10,317 nucleotides of DNA from an uncultured Desulfovibrionaceae bacterium (GTDB lineage: Bacteria > Desulfobacterota > Desulfovibrionia > Desulfovibrionales > Desulfovibrionaceae), in assembly GCA_947037905.1 (NCBI GenBank), contig CAMQUX010000031.1:1-10317 (forward strand), given 5' to 3'. Position 1 is the first letter of the stretch. Every line of letters begins with the position of its first letter. A program made the translations under genes and the position numbers. The notes under the pieces are model-generated. The model ran no database searches, was not told the DNA's origin, and was given only the letters and a program-made list of their open reading frames with translations. This document shows, in pieces, positions 1 through 6,176 of this stretch.

Positions 1-1
1 A

Positions 2-493
2 ATAGCACTTGCAGGAAATATCCCATTAGGGGCAATTAAATACTTACCGCTACTCGCACAAAATGCTCCAAAAGCAAATAATAGTTTTTGGGTTATAACT
101 TACTGCCGAGTAAATTATGTTTATGCACAGAGTTTTTCTGCTCTTGATAAAACCCCTTTAACTGAAGTTGCGGTTTATGCGTTAGAAGAACTTACAGAAC
201 TTATTGATAAAGACGCTCTTTTATTTGGTTCTGGAATAGTAAAAAACGCAGCTTTTTTTGAGAAAACCACGCAAAAAAAATCTTGGCAGATACTCCCACC
301 GCACTACAACGACCCAAGCGAGAAAGGGCTTTTAGACTGTGCTAAAAAATGCGAATATTCTTTTGATCAGCTTTTACCCTACTACCTACGCCCAGCAGAT
401 GCCGAAGAAAACCTTGAATACATTGCAAAACTACGTGGAATAGAGTTTGAGGAAGCACAGATACTTTTAAAATCAGCCTATGAAAATTTATAA
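2..493 (+). CDS. tsaB: TsaB-like tRNA threonylcarbamoyladenosine synthesis protein, 3' end (partial)
   Basis: This is an open frame cut by the left edge of the window. About 163 residues remain, ending in TAA at 491-493. TsaB is the non-catalytic, ASKHA-fold partner of TsaD in making t6A37 on ANN-decoding tRNAs in the cytoplasm. What supports the call is the C-terminal half: a segment reading YCRVNYVYAQSF, where TsaB proteins carry the 'R..EVY.A.Y' strand, then a TEVAVYALEELTELI helix, a GSG turn, and a closing YLRPADAEENLEYIAKL tail like the 'P.YLR..dA' ending of TsaB. The glycine-rich N-terminal ASKHA motif lies outside the window, so the family cannot be confirmed by its catalytic-fold signature. 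The gene is separated from the next one by more than 600 bases, so it is not part of the B12 operon. The start and full length are unknown. Confidence 0.68.
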   Translation: MALAGNIPLGAIKYLPLLAQNAPKANNSFWVITYCRVNYVYAQSFSALDKTPLTEVAVYALEELTELIDKDALLFGSGIVKNAAFFEKTTQKKSWQILPPHYNDPSEKGLLDCAKKCEYSFDQLLPYYLRPADAEENLEYIAKLRGIEFEEAQILLKSAYENL

Positions 494-556
494 TATTTAT
501 AGATACTTATAATATGAGAACTATAAATTTATTCACTTTTGATTGCTAACTTTTCT

Positions 557-598
557 TAATTCCTCATTCCTCATTCCTAATTCCTCATTCTTAATTCC
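557..598. repeat. Heptanucleotide tandem repeat, 6 units of TMATTCC
   Basis: Six consecutive 7-base units are visible: TAATTCC, TCATTCC, TCATTCC, TAATTCC, TCATTCT and TAATTCC. Units differ only at the second position (A or C) and by one C-to-T change in unit 5. This resembles the short tandemly repeated heptamers found between genes in some bacteria, probably formed by slipped-strand replication. It lies about 65 bases after the tsaB stop, in no gene. No function can be assigned. Confidence 0.85.
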
Positions 599-838
599 CA
601 CTTATTAATTCTACTATTTTTATTTTTTTATTTTTCTTCATTTATATCCTTTCCTCACTCTTTTCTTCTATATTTTAATTCTATTTTTTAATTTCTTTTT
701 CTTTAACCTTTATAGCGTCACTTCTCCCACCTATTTTCCTGTTTTTTTCAAAATATATCTTTAATAAATATAAATAGTTATACTTATATTTTTCTTTTGC
801 AAATATCTATCTGCAAAAACCTCATATAATTCTCTTGT

Positions 839-867
839 TCTTTCTTCTTTTTACAGATAGTTATAAT
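839..867 (+). promoter_or_regulatory. Candidate promoter of the B12 uptake operon
   Basis: A perfect TATAAT box is at 862-867, within AGTTATAATGC. It lies about 35 bases before the first conserved riboswitch bases, which would place a transcription start near 874. The -35 side is weak: at the usual 17-18 base spacing there is only a T-rich sequence (TTCTTT-like), with no TTGACA match. A second TATAAT at 825-830 is an alternative. The call rests on the -10 match and on position. Confidence 0.4.
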
Positions 868-902
868 GCTTATGCGGATATATTTTATCTGCATAGTACA
901 TT

Positions 903-1050
903 AAGGTGCCTTGTTGAAAGGATAATTGGGAAGTTTGGTGCAAATCCAACACTGGCCCGCAGCCGTAAAAGATGCCAACCTGTCATACCACTGTAGCTCG
1001 CTATGGGAAGGGACTAGGAAGATTAAATCTTGAGTCGGAAAACCAGCCTT
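903..1050 (+). ncRNA. Cobalamin (adenosylcobalamin-type) riboswitch aptamer
   Basis: The conserved pieces of the B12 riboswitch appear in the correct order. GGTGCC is at 905-910. GGGAA leads into the TTGG-TGCAAAT-CCAA stem-loop at 928-950. GGCCCGCAGCCGTAA is at 954-968, and ACCACTGTA is at 988-996. GGGAAGG is at 1005-1011. The B12 box reads AGTCGGAAAACCAGCC at 1033-1048 (family consensus rAGYCMGGAgACCkGCC). The outer P1 helix can form between AAGG near 903-906 and CCTT at 1047-1050. In this family, cobalamin binding lowers expression of the downstream gene. The downstream genes are a TonB receptor, BtuF, BtuC and BtuD, which fits exactly. Confidence 0.96.
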
Positions 1051-1059
1051 GTATGTATA

Positions 1060-1154
1060 TAGACTAGAAGTTTCGTGGCGAAACTTTAGCTTCTTCCTTT
1101 TAAAGGTAGTTGCAATCGCCTAGCGTCTGTTTAACCCTTTACAAAGGACTATTT
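1060..1154 (+). promoter_or_regulatory. Riboswitch expression platform with SD-sequestering pairings
   Basis: Directly after the aptamer is an 8-bp perfect hairpin, AAGTTTCG (1068-1075) with CGAAACTT (1079-1086) and loop TGG. It is not followed by a clean T-run, which argues against simple intrinsic termination. Further on, the receptor gene's SD AAAGGA (1143-1148) can pair with TCCTTT at 1095-1100, or fold locally with CCTT at 1136-1139 (loop TACA). A decoy TAAAGG at 1101-1106 can pair with CCTTTA at 1136-1141 and thereby free the SD. This layout suggests control at translation initiation. That is inference from base complementarity only; no folding energies were computed. Confidence 0.5.
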
Positions 1155-3236
1155 ATGAAAACTATTCATGTTTGCTCTCTCACGTCTTATCAAAAAAAGC
1201 TCTATTCCCTCTTTCTTGCCTGCACACTTCTTGCAAGTGTCACAAGTCCTTTAGCTTACGCTGAAGAAGAAATGTACACTCTCCCAAGTATTACAGTAAC
1301 CTCAACAGGTGAAAAATCTGAAATCGCAAAAGTTCCTGCTAATGTACAAATTATCACAGAAGGTGAAATTAAAAGAACAAATGCAAAGAATTTAGGCGAA
1401 CTCTTAGAAAAAACTACAACTTTCCATTTTATTAAATACCCAAACGGAAACACAGATATTTATATGCGTGGTTATAAGACCGGCTCCCAGTCTGGATCTG
1501 ATATTGGGGACGGAGTACTTGTACTTATAGATGGAAGGCGTACAGCAACAGGTAATTTAAGTGTATTTCCTGTTGGGAACGTAGAGCGTGTTGAAATTGT
1601 GCGTGGCCCTTCCTCTGTTCTTTATGGCGGTAATGCTATGGGTGGTGTAATTAATATCATCAGCAAAAAAGGGACTGGAGAACTTAAAGGTTCTGCAGGA
1701 CTCAGTATTGGTATGGATAGAACCAATAATATTAATAAAAGCACCGCTGATTTTGATATTTCTGGAGCAAGCCCTGATAATAAATTCGGCTACGCTGTTG
1801 CAATAGACACCGCAACTGGTGGCGATTATGCAGTAGGAAGTACAGCGGATAACGGAGCTTTTAATAATAAAACCTACAAAAATACTGGCTATCACAATAC
1901 TGCCTTAAGTGGTAATTTCACACTAAATCCAGCTGATGACCAATCCATCACAGCTTTTTTAAGTTACTATACCGCACCTGATGGTGGTAGCCCTAACTCT
2001 TTTCCAGGATCTGCAGGTGCCTCTAACAACTATGATTACGGTAATATTGCCTTAAATTATACTGGTAAAATTGCTAATTATTCAACACTAGCAGTAGATA
2101 CTTATTTTATTCAAAATAGTTATATGTATCAAACTACTGGAACCTATGGTGGAGAATCTTTTTATGCAGGGCAACATTTTGGTGGTAAAATTCAAGCAAC
2201 AAACCCAATTCCGTACGCTGGGAATATCATAGTTGGTGCTGAATATGCACTAGGTAGCCTTACAAATGATAATTTTGATGCAACTGGTGCCACAAAATCA
2301 CCTTATTTTTTAGCGACAGAAACACACACTATAGGTGTTTTCGCACAACATAACCTCCCAATACTTGATGTACTCAATATTAGCTACGGTGCACGCTATG
2401 ATCAATATATTATGGCAACTGAAGATGAAAATTCTTCCACTGTCACAGCAACAGCCGCATCTCGAAATTTTGGAGCGCTAAGTTGGCGTGCAGGTGTAGC
2501 TTACACTCCTCTTTCTTGGTTAACAGTGCGTGCTAATGCAGGGAGCGCTTATACGCCCCCTACCACAATGGAACTTGTAGGAAATTATACATCATCTGGA
2601 ACAACTTATATTGCGAACGCAGATTTAGGAGCTGAAAAAAGCTTAACGTATGAGGGTGGAGTTCGTATTGATAAATTTGGTTTTCTTGTGGATCTGAATT
2701 ATTTCTATACAAATTATTTTGATAAAATTGTAGCTGTAAGCACTGCTGCAAATACAATGCAGGCACAAAATCTAGATAGACAAAATGTTGCAGGGTTTGA
2801 ATTTGCTGCAAAATATCGCATATCTTTGCCTGTAAACGAAAATAATCTCTTCATAATGCCGTATGTTTCTGCAGATATTTATACTTTAAGAGAATCTATT
2901 GATGAGAAAAAAAATCTCACCACTGATAGTTTATATATTCCACCATTTGTTATTCTAGCAGGTTTTAACATAGCTTATGGCATGGTTGACTTAGACCTTA
3001 ACGTGCGCTTTAATGGCGAAAGAGATGAAGTAATTTACCCAGCTCCTAGTTATGCTGCTACTCCTATCACATTAGAAGGAACTGCCATAGTAAACGCACA
3101 AGTAACAGTGCGACCAACTGAAGCCTTAGAAGTGTTTTTAGCTGGATCAAACTTAACAAATGAGTACTACACTTATAAAGATGGCTACCCTTTAGAAGGT
3201 ATAGCAGGTACTTTAGGTGTTCGTTATTCTTTCTAA
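1155..3236 (+). CDS. btuB: TonB-dependent outer-membrane receptor, probable cobalamin/corrinoid (BtuB-like)
   Basis: This is a 693-residue protein. I start it at ATG 1155, preceded by the SD AAAGGA six bases upstream. The frame is open back to a TTG at 1110, but that would run into the riboswitch leader and spoil the signal peptide. Residues 1-36 form a Sec signal peptide (basic start, LFLACTLLASV core, cleavage after AYA). A TonB-box-like ITVTS follows at 46-50. The plug domain covers about 57-170, with the hallmark VERVEIVRGPSSVLYGG at 143-159 and GGVINIISKK closing it. The rest is an aromatic- and glycine-rich beta-barrel ending in GTLGVRYSF, the C-terminal phenylalanine used for BAM-dependent insertion. 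It imports a ligand across the outer membrane using TonB-ExbBD energy. The upstream B12 riboswitch and downstream btuF make a corrinoid the likely cargo. E. coli BtuB is shorter (about 600 residues), so exact corrinoid specificity is inferred. It lies 29 bases before btuF, in one operon. Confidence 0.9.
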   Translation: MKTIHVCSLTSYQKKLYSLFLACTLLASVTSPLAYAEEEMYTLPSITVTSTGEKSEIAKVPANVQIITEGEIKRTNAKNLGELLEKTTTFHFIKYPNGNTDIYMRGYKTGSQSGSDIGDGVLVLIDGRRTATGNLSVFPVGNVERVEIVRGPSSVLYGGNAMGGVINIISKKGTGELKGSAGLSIGMDRTNNINKSTADFDISGASPDNKFGYAVAIDTATGGDYAVGSTADNGAFNNKTYKNTGYHNTALSGNFTLNPADDQSITAFLSYYTAPDGGSPNSFPGSAGASNNYDYGNIALNYTGKIANYSTLAVDTYFIQNSYMYQTTGTYGGESFYAGQHFGGKIQATNPIPYAGNIIVGAEYALGSLTNDNFDATGATKSPYFLATETHTIGVFAQHNLPILDVLNISYGARYDQYIMATEDENSSTVTATAASRNFGALSWRAGVAYTPLSWLTVRANAGSAYTPPTTMELVGNYTSSGTTYIANADLGAEKSLTYEGGVRIDKFGFLVDLNYFYTNYFDKIVAVSTAANTMQAQNLDRQNVAGFEFAAKYRISLPVNENNLFIMPYVSADIYTLRESIDEKKNLTTDSLYIPPFVILAGFNIAYGMVDLDLNVRFNGERDEVIYPAPSYAATPITLEGTAIVNAQVTVRPTEALEVFLAGSNLTNEYYTYKDGYPLEGIAGTLGVRYSF

Positions 3237-3265
3237 ATAGTTAAAGGATAATAAAAGGATTTAAA

Positions 3266-4099
3266 ATGAAAAAAATAATACGCATTTCTTGCCTAAGCTT
3301 TTTACTAATTCTTATTAGTTTCCCTTGCTTTGCAGAAATGCGTATTGTTTCTTTAGCTCCTAGTATTACAGAGCTTGTATTTTCCTTAGGAAAAGGAAAA
3401 AATATTGTAGGCACGACTCTTTATAGTAACTATCCAGAGGAAGCTTTAAAAATTCCAAGCATTGGAAGCTACGCAAAGCCAAATATAGAAAAAATTATTA
3501 GCTTACGCCCGACCCTTGTTTTTGCTATAAAAGATGGAACACCCTTAGTGCTTGTAAAAAAATTACAAGAGCTAAATATTAAGGTCGTCGCCATTAATCC
3601 AATTTCTGTTGATGAACTAAAAAAAGCCATACTCATACTTGGAAAAGCGCTGAACACACAAGAGCTTGCGCAAAAGAAAATAAATGAATTTAACTCTGCG
3701 CTTAAAAAAATACAGGCACATATCCCAAAGGATACAAAAAAAGTACGAGTTCTAAACGTTATACAAATAGCACCATTTGTAACAGTTGGAAGAAATACTT
3801 TTATGAATAATATTATTGAACTTGCTGGTGCTGAAAATGTTATCACCGCCAATGGCTACCCTCGTATTTCCCCTGAAAAAATACTTGAACTCAAACCTGA
3901 TTTCATCTTTATTCAAGATATGGAAAACAATTACGATATGAAAGAAATCTTTCTTAAAAAATATTCATATCTGAGTATTTTAAAAGCCCAAATAATTACC
4001 ATCAATCCAAATATATACAATCGCCCAACCATGCGAATTATTTTAGCTATTGCTGATTTACAAATGCATATTTTTAAAATACCAAAAAGTAAATCGTAA
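3266..4099 (+). CDS. btuF: Periplasmic corrinoid-binding protein, BtuF-like
   Basis: This 277-residue protein of the class III binding-protein family (Peripla_BP_2) delivers vitamin B12 to BtuCD in the periplasm. The SD AAGGA is six bases before ATG. Residues 1-23 are a Sec signal peptide (LLILISFPCFA, cleavage before EMRIVSL). The cysteine at 21 lacks a good lipobox, so a soluble protein is more likely than a lipoprotein. The N-lobe opens with RIVSLAPSITELVFSLG (26-42) and includes KPNIEKIISLRP (71-82). The C-lobe has ISPEKILELKPDFIF (201-215). Glu75 and Glu204 fall where E. coli BtuF has the two glutamates that dock onto arginines of BtuC. The length is close to E. coli BtuF (266). Iron-siderophore binders share the fold, but the riboswitch and neighbours favour B12. 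A 276-base gap separates it from btuC. Confidence 0.88.
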   Translation: MKKIIRISCLSFLLILISFPCFAEMRIVSLAPSITELVFSLGKGKNIVGTTLYSNYPEEALKIPSIGSYAKPNIEKIISLRPTLVFAIKDGTPLVLVKKLQELNIKVVAINPISVDELKKAILILGKALNTQELAQKKINEFNSALKKIQAHIPKDTKKVRVLNVIQIAPFVTVGRNTFMNNIIELAGAENVITANGYPRISPEKILELKPDFIFIQDMENNYDMKEIFLKKYSYLSILKAQIITINPNIYNRPTMRIILAIADLQMHIFKIPKSKS

Positions 4100-4159
4100 A
4101 TTCTAATATCCTTAATTTCTGATAATTTCAGTTTCTAATACCATTAGTTTCTGCATATA

Positions 4160-4185
4160 CTTAAAAATATTTTCTTTAAGTTTTT
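4160..4185 (+). terminator. Weak intrinsic-terminator-like hairpin after btuF
   Basis: The arms CTTAAA (4160-4165) and TTTAAG (4175-4180) pair perfectly, with possible further A-T pairs inward, and TTTTT follows at 4181-4185. The stem has only one G-C pair, so termination would be inefficient at best. It sits about 60 bases after the btuF stop, where partial termination would lower btuCD transcription. Confidence 0.35.
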
Positions 4186-4211
4186 GTAAGGTGGATATTT
4201 ATCACTATAAT
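4184..4211 (+). promoter_or_regulatory. Candidate internal promoter for btuCD
   Basis: TTGTAA (4184-4189, four of six matches to the -35 consensus) is followed after exactly 16 bases by a perfect TATAAT (4206-4211). Transcription would start near 4218 and leave a leader of about 155 bases before btuC. Such matches arise easily in AT-rich DNA. The correct spacing and the placement in a long gap inside an operon make it worth keeping. Confidence 0.4.
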
Positions 4212-4278
4212 TAGTATAAGTATTTGTGCTAGTTATATATTCATTATTTTAACAATAGATATTTTAAAATTTAACGAT

Positions 4279-4315
4279 TAAATACTATTATGTATTTTTG
4301 AACTAATAGTATTTA
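4279..4315. repeat. Perfect 12-bp inverted repeat upstream of btuC
   Basis: TAAATACTATTA (4279-4290) and TAATAGTATTTA (4304-4315) are exact reverse complements separated by 13 bases. In RNA this would form a 12-bp hairpin 61 bases before the btuC start. In DNA it could be a two-site operator. It lacks a following T-run, so it is unlikely to be a terminator. It does not match the Fur consensus that I know. Confidence 0.7.
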
Positions 4316-4375
4316 TTATTTATAAGTATATTTTTCAAAATAAAGATTAACTATCTAGAAAATAAAGGGTTTTAT

Positions 4376-5344
4376 ATGTTTCGTTCTCTCTTAAAAATAG
4401 GCATTTTTGGCATCTTATTCTGCTCTATAGCCATGTTTTTAGGACTCTTTTTAGATGTAGATAATCAAACAATTTCTGAAACAATCAATCTACTTAAACA
4501 AAGAGATATGCTCACTGAAACTATCATCTACCAAATTCGTCTGCCACGTGTGCTTCTGGCACTGCTTGTTGGCGCATCTCTTTCTGTCGGTGGTGCTACA
4601 TTTCAGGCCGTATTTAAAAATCCACTTGCTGAACCATATATTTTAGGTATCTCAGGTGGTGCTTCTGTTGGAATGATACTTGGTATCCTTATGGGATTAT
4701 CTCCATTATATTTAGATATTTACGCTTTTATTGGTAGTATCGTAACCTTACTGCTTATTCTGAGTTTAGGAAAATGGCGATACAATATGGAATCACTCCT
4801 TTTAACAGGTGTGATGATTAGCGCATTTTCTTCTGCGCTCATTCTTTTTCTCATGAGCCTAAGTGATGCGAACCAGCTTTTTTCCATCATGTATTGGTTT
4901 ATGGGAGACCTTTCTTCTGCTAGTATGCAAGATATTAAACTCCTCGCATGTTTTATTCTCCCAATTTGTCTTATTGTTTGGCTACTTGGCTATAAGATGA
5001 ATATTCTTTTACTTGGGAACGATCTCGCAAAAAACTCTGGTATTTCACCCACAAGACTTGCAATTTTTCTTTTGACCATAATATCAATTACTGTTGCAGT
5101 TACTGTTACAACTGTTGGCGCTATTGGATTTGTTGGACTTGTTGTTCCACAAGCACTACGAAGAATTTTTGGAGCTGATCACCGCAAATTAATTCCTGCT
5201 TGTACCTTGTTTGGAGCAGCCTATCTTGCTTTTTGCGATGTGCTTTCTCGCTCTATTCCTATATATGGAGAACTGCCAACTGGTGTAATTACGGGGCTTA
5301 TTGGCGCACCTTTCTTTATAGTACTATTGAGGAAAAAAATATGA
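4376..5344 (+). CDS. btuC: Vitamin B12 ABC importer permease, BtuC-like (FecCD family)
   Basis: This 322-residue inner-membrane protein forms the homodimeric channel of the type II importer BtuC2D2. It starts at ATG 4376 after AAAGGG. FecCD-family landmarks are clear. RLPRVLLALLVGASLSVGG (55-73) contains the arginines that follow the first helix, and QAVFKNPLAEPYILGISGG (77-95) follows. GAIGFVGLVVPQALR (248-262) and ADHRKLIPACTLFGA (267-281) come next, and GELPTGVITGLIGAPFF (298-314) precedes the last helix. Hydrophobic segments fit about ten membrane helices, as in E. coli BtuC (326 residues). The cytoplasmic loop around 211-229 (LLLGNDLAKNSGISPTRLA) is the usual contact with the ATPase. The last four bases overlap btuD as ATGA, indicating translational coupling. 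The fold is shared with haem and siderophore permeases; cargo is inferred from the riboswitch and the operon. Confidence 0.9.
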   Translation: MFRSLLKIGIFGILFCSIAMFLGLFLDVDNQTISETINLLKQRDMLTETIIYQIRLPRVLLALLVGASLSVGGATFQAVFKNPLAEPYILGISGGASVGMILGILMGLSPLYLDIYAFIGSIVTLLLILSLGKWRYNMESLLLTGVMISAFSSALILFLMSLSDANQLFSIMYWFMGDLSSASMQDIKLLACFILPICLIVWLLGYKMNILLLGNDLAKNSGISPTRLAIFLLTIISITVAVTVTTVGAIGFVGLVVPQALRRIFGADHRKLIPACTLFGAAYLAFCDVLSRSIPIYGELPTGVITGLIGAPFFIVLLRKKI

Positions 5345-6111
5345 CAAACATTTGCTATAACCTTAATAGAATATGCCTCGCGTACGGAAAAAATCGTATA
5401 CTTAACGATATATCTGTTTCTTTGCCACAAGAAAAATTCACAGCTATTGTTGGAGAAAATGGATCGGGCAAATCAACTCTCTTGCAAATACTTCTTAACC
5501 AGCTAAAAGCAAGCACCGGTGATATTAACTTTTACGAAAAAGATTTATCGCTCTGGAATAGAAAAAAACTTGCACAGCAAATTGCGTATGTTCCGCAAAA
5601 TTTTCCGCGAGATATTCAATTATCTGTAGAAGAGATTGTCTCCTTTGGGCGCACTCCTTGGAATAATGCTTTCGGATTTCTCTCAAGTAAAGACAAAGAA
5701 ATTATTCATGTTGCGCTTGAAAAAACAGGGCTTATAAAACTCAAAAATAAAAAGCTCACTGAGCTTTCTGGCGGAGAGGCACAGCGTGTTTTTATAGCCC
5801 GTGCTCTTGCTCAAACTCCTTGCGTTCTGCTTCTTGATGAGCCTACGGCGCAGCTTGATTATAAGCACCAAGCAATGCTTATGCATATTCTTTTACAAGA
5901 GCTAGAAAAAAAAACCACTGTTGTTATGGTTTCTCATGATATTAATCTCATGGCACAATATGCGGACTATATTCTTTTACTCAAAAAAGGAAATATTCTC
6001 GATTTTGGTGAGCCTCAAAAAATACTTTCTAAAGAAAAATTAAAAGAGCTCTATGACTGCGATTTTACTATTAAAGAGCAACAGCTTTCGCCAATTATTC
6101 TTCCTCTTTAA
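5341..6111 (+). CDS. btuD: Vitamin B12 ABC importer ATP-binding protein, BtuD-like
   Basis: This 256-residue cytoplasmic ATPase powers the BtuC channel. The start at ATG 5341 overlaps the btuC stop as ATGA. The frame stays open upstream to 5200 inside btuC, but the extra residues are a shadow of the btuC sequence. All ABC motifs are intact: Walker A GENGSGKST (38-46), Q-loop glutamine at 86 (YVPQN), signature LSGGEAQR (142-149), Walker B VLLLDEPT (162-169), D-loop QLD (171-173) and switch histidine 199 (VSHD). The SFGRTPW segment near 101-107 is typical of the FecE/BtuD/FhuC branch, which supports pairing with the FecCD permease. A hairpin terminator starts seven bases after the stop, closing the uptake operon. 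Confidence 0.92.
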   Translation: MTNICYNLNRICLAYGKNRILNDISVSLPQEKFTAIVGENGSGKSTLLQILLNQLKASTGDINFYEKDLSLWNRKKLAQQIAYVPQNFPRDIQLSVEEIVSFGRTPWNNAFGFLSSKDKEIIHVALEKTGLIKLKNKKLTELSGGEAQRVFIARALAQTPCVLLLDEPTAQLDYKHQAMLMHILLQELEKKTTVVMVSHDINLMAQYADYILLLKKGNILDFGEPQKILSKEKLKELYDCDFTIKEQQLSPIILPL

Positions 6112-6117
6112 GTATAA

Positions 6118-6143
6118 AAAAATCCCTGTAAACAAGGATTTTT
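6118..6143. terminator. Bidirectional intrinsic terminator between btuD and the permease gene
   Basis: Arms AAAAATCCCTG (6118-6128) and CAAGGATTTTT (6133-6143) pair over 11 positions with one C-A mismatch, around loop TAAA. A-rich and T-rich flanks give a U-run on transcripts from either strand. It lies just after the btuD stop and about 34 bases after the stop of the convergent - strand permease gene, so it can serve both. Confidence 0.85.
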
Positions 6144-6176
6144 AATATAAGAATTTTGAAATCTTTACAATTTTAA

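Larger units (their letters stand above)
494..902. other. T-rich intergenic region without a recognisable gene
   Basis: This 409-base gap lies between the tsaB-like gene and the riboswitch. I see no credible coding frame on either strand. The + strand is strongly T/C-rich from about 600 to 760. It contains a weak stem just after the tsaB stop (arms 495-502 and 521-528, 8 bp, no clean T-run, so at best a poor terminator) and a heptamer tandem repeat (557-598). There is also a 7-bp stem TTTTGCA/TGCAAAA (795-801 with 812-818) and a 10-bp stem directly before the riboswitch (871-880 with 886-895, one G-T pair). A promoter-like TATAAT sits at 862-867. Confidence 0.6.
4100..4375 (+). other. AT-rich gap between btuF and btuC with hairpins and promoter-like sequence
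   Basis: This 276-base noncoding stretch interrupts an otherwise tight transport operon. I see no open frame that looks coding. It contains a weak terminator-like hairpin (CTTAAA 4160-4165, TTTAAG 4175-4180, then five T), a promoter-like TTGTAA-N16-TATAAT (4184-4211), the palindrome ATTTTAAAAT (4261-4270), and a perfect 12-bp inverted repeat (4279-4290 with 4304-4315). I found no second cobalamin riboswitch here. Together these suggest btuCD can be transcribed apart from the riboswitch-controlled part. Confidence 0.55.

Noticed and set aside
557..598. Possible CRISPR array
   Set aside because: The repeats are contiguous 7-mers with no spacers and no cas genes nearby; it is a simple tandem repeat.
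1110..1154. Upstream in-frame TTG start for the TonB receptor
   Set aside because: It lies within the riboswitch expression platform and would prepend 15 residues to a good Sec signal peptide. ATG 1155 has a proper SD at correct spacing.
1557..1895. Antisense open frame inside the TonB receptor gene
   Set aside because: It lies wholly opposite the conserved plug and barrel sequence, has no SD or recognisable domain, and is explained as a shadow of the real gene.
3469..3852. Antisense open frame inside btuF
   Set aside because: It is fully opposite conserved BtuF sequence. Its hydrophobic Ser/Phe-rich composition is what the complement of a Lys/Glu-rich gene gives.
4279..4315. Fur box or second riboswitch before btuC
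   Set aside because: The inverted repeat does not resemble the GATAATGATAATCATTATC Fur consensus, and no B12 box or other aptamer core is present in the gap.
5200..5340. N-terminal extension of BtuD starting inside btuC
   Set aside because: These residues are an out-of-frame reading of conserved btuC sequence. The ATP-binding domain starts normally at ATG 5341 with an ATGA overlap.
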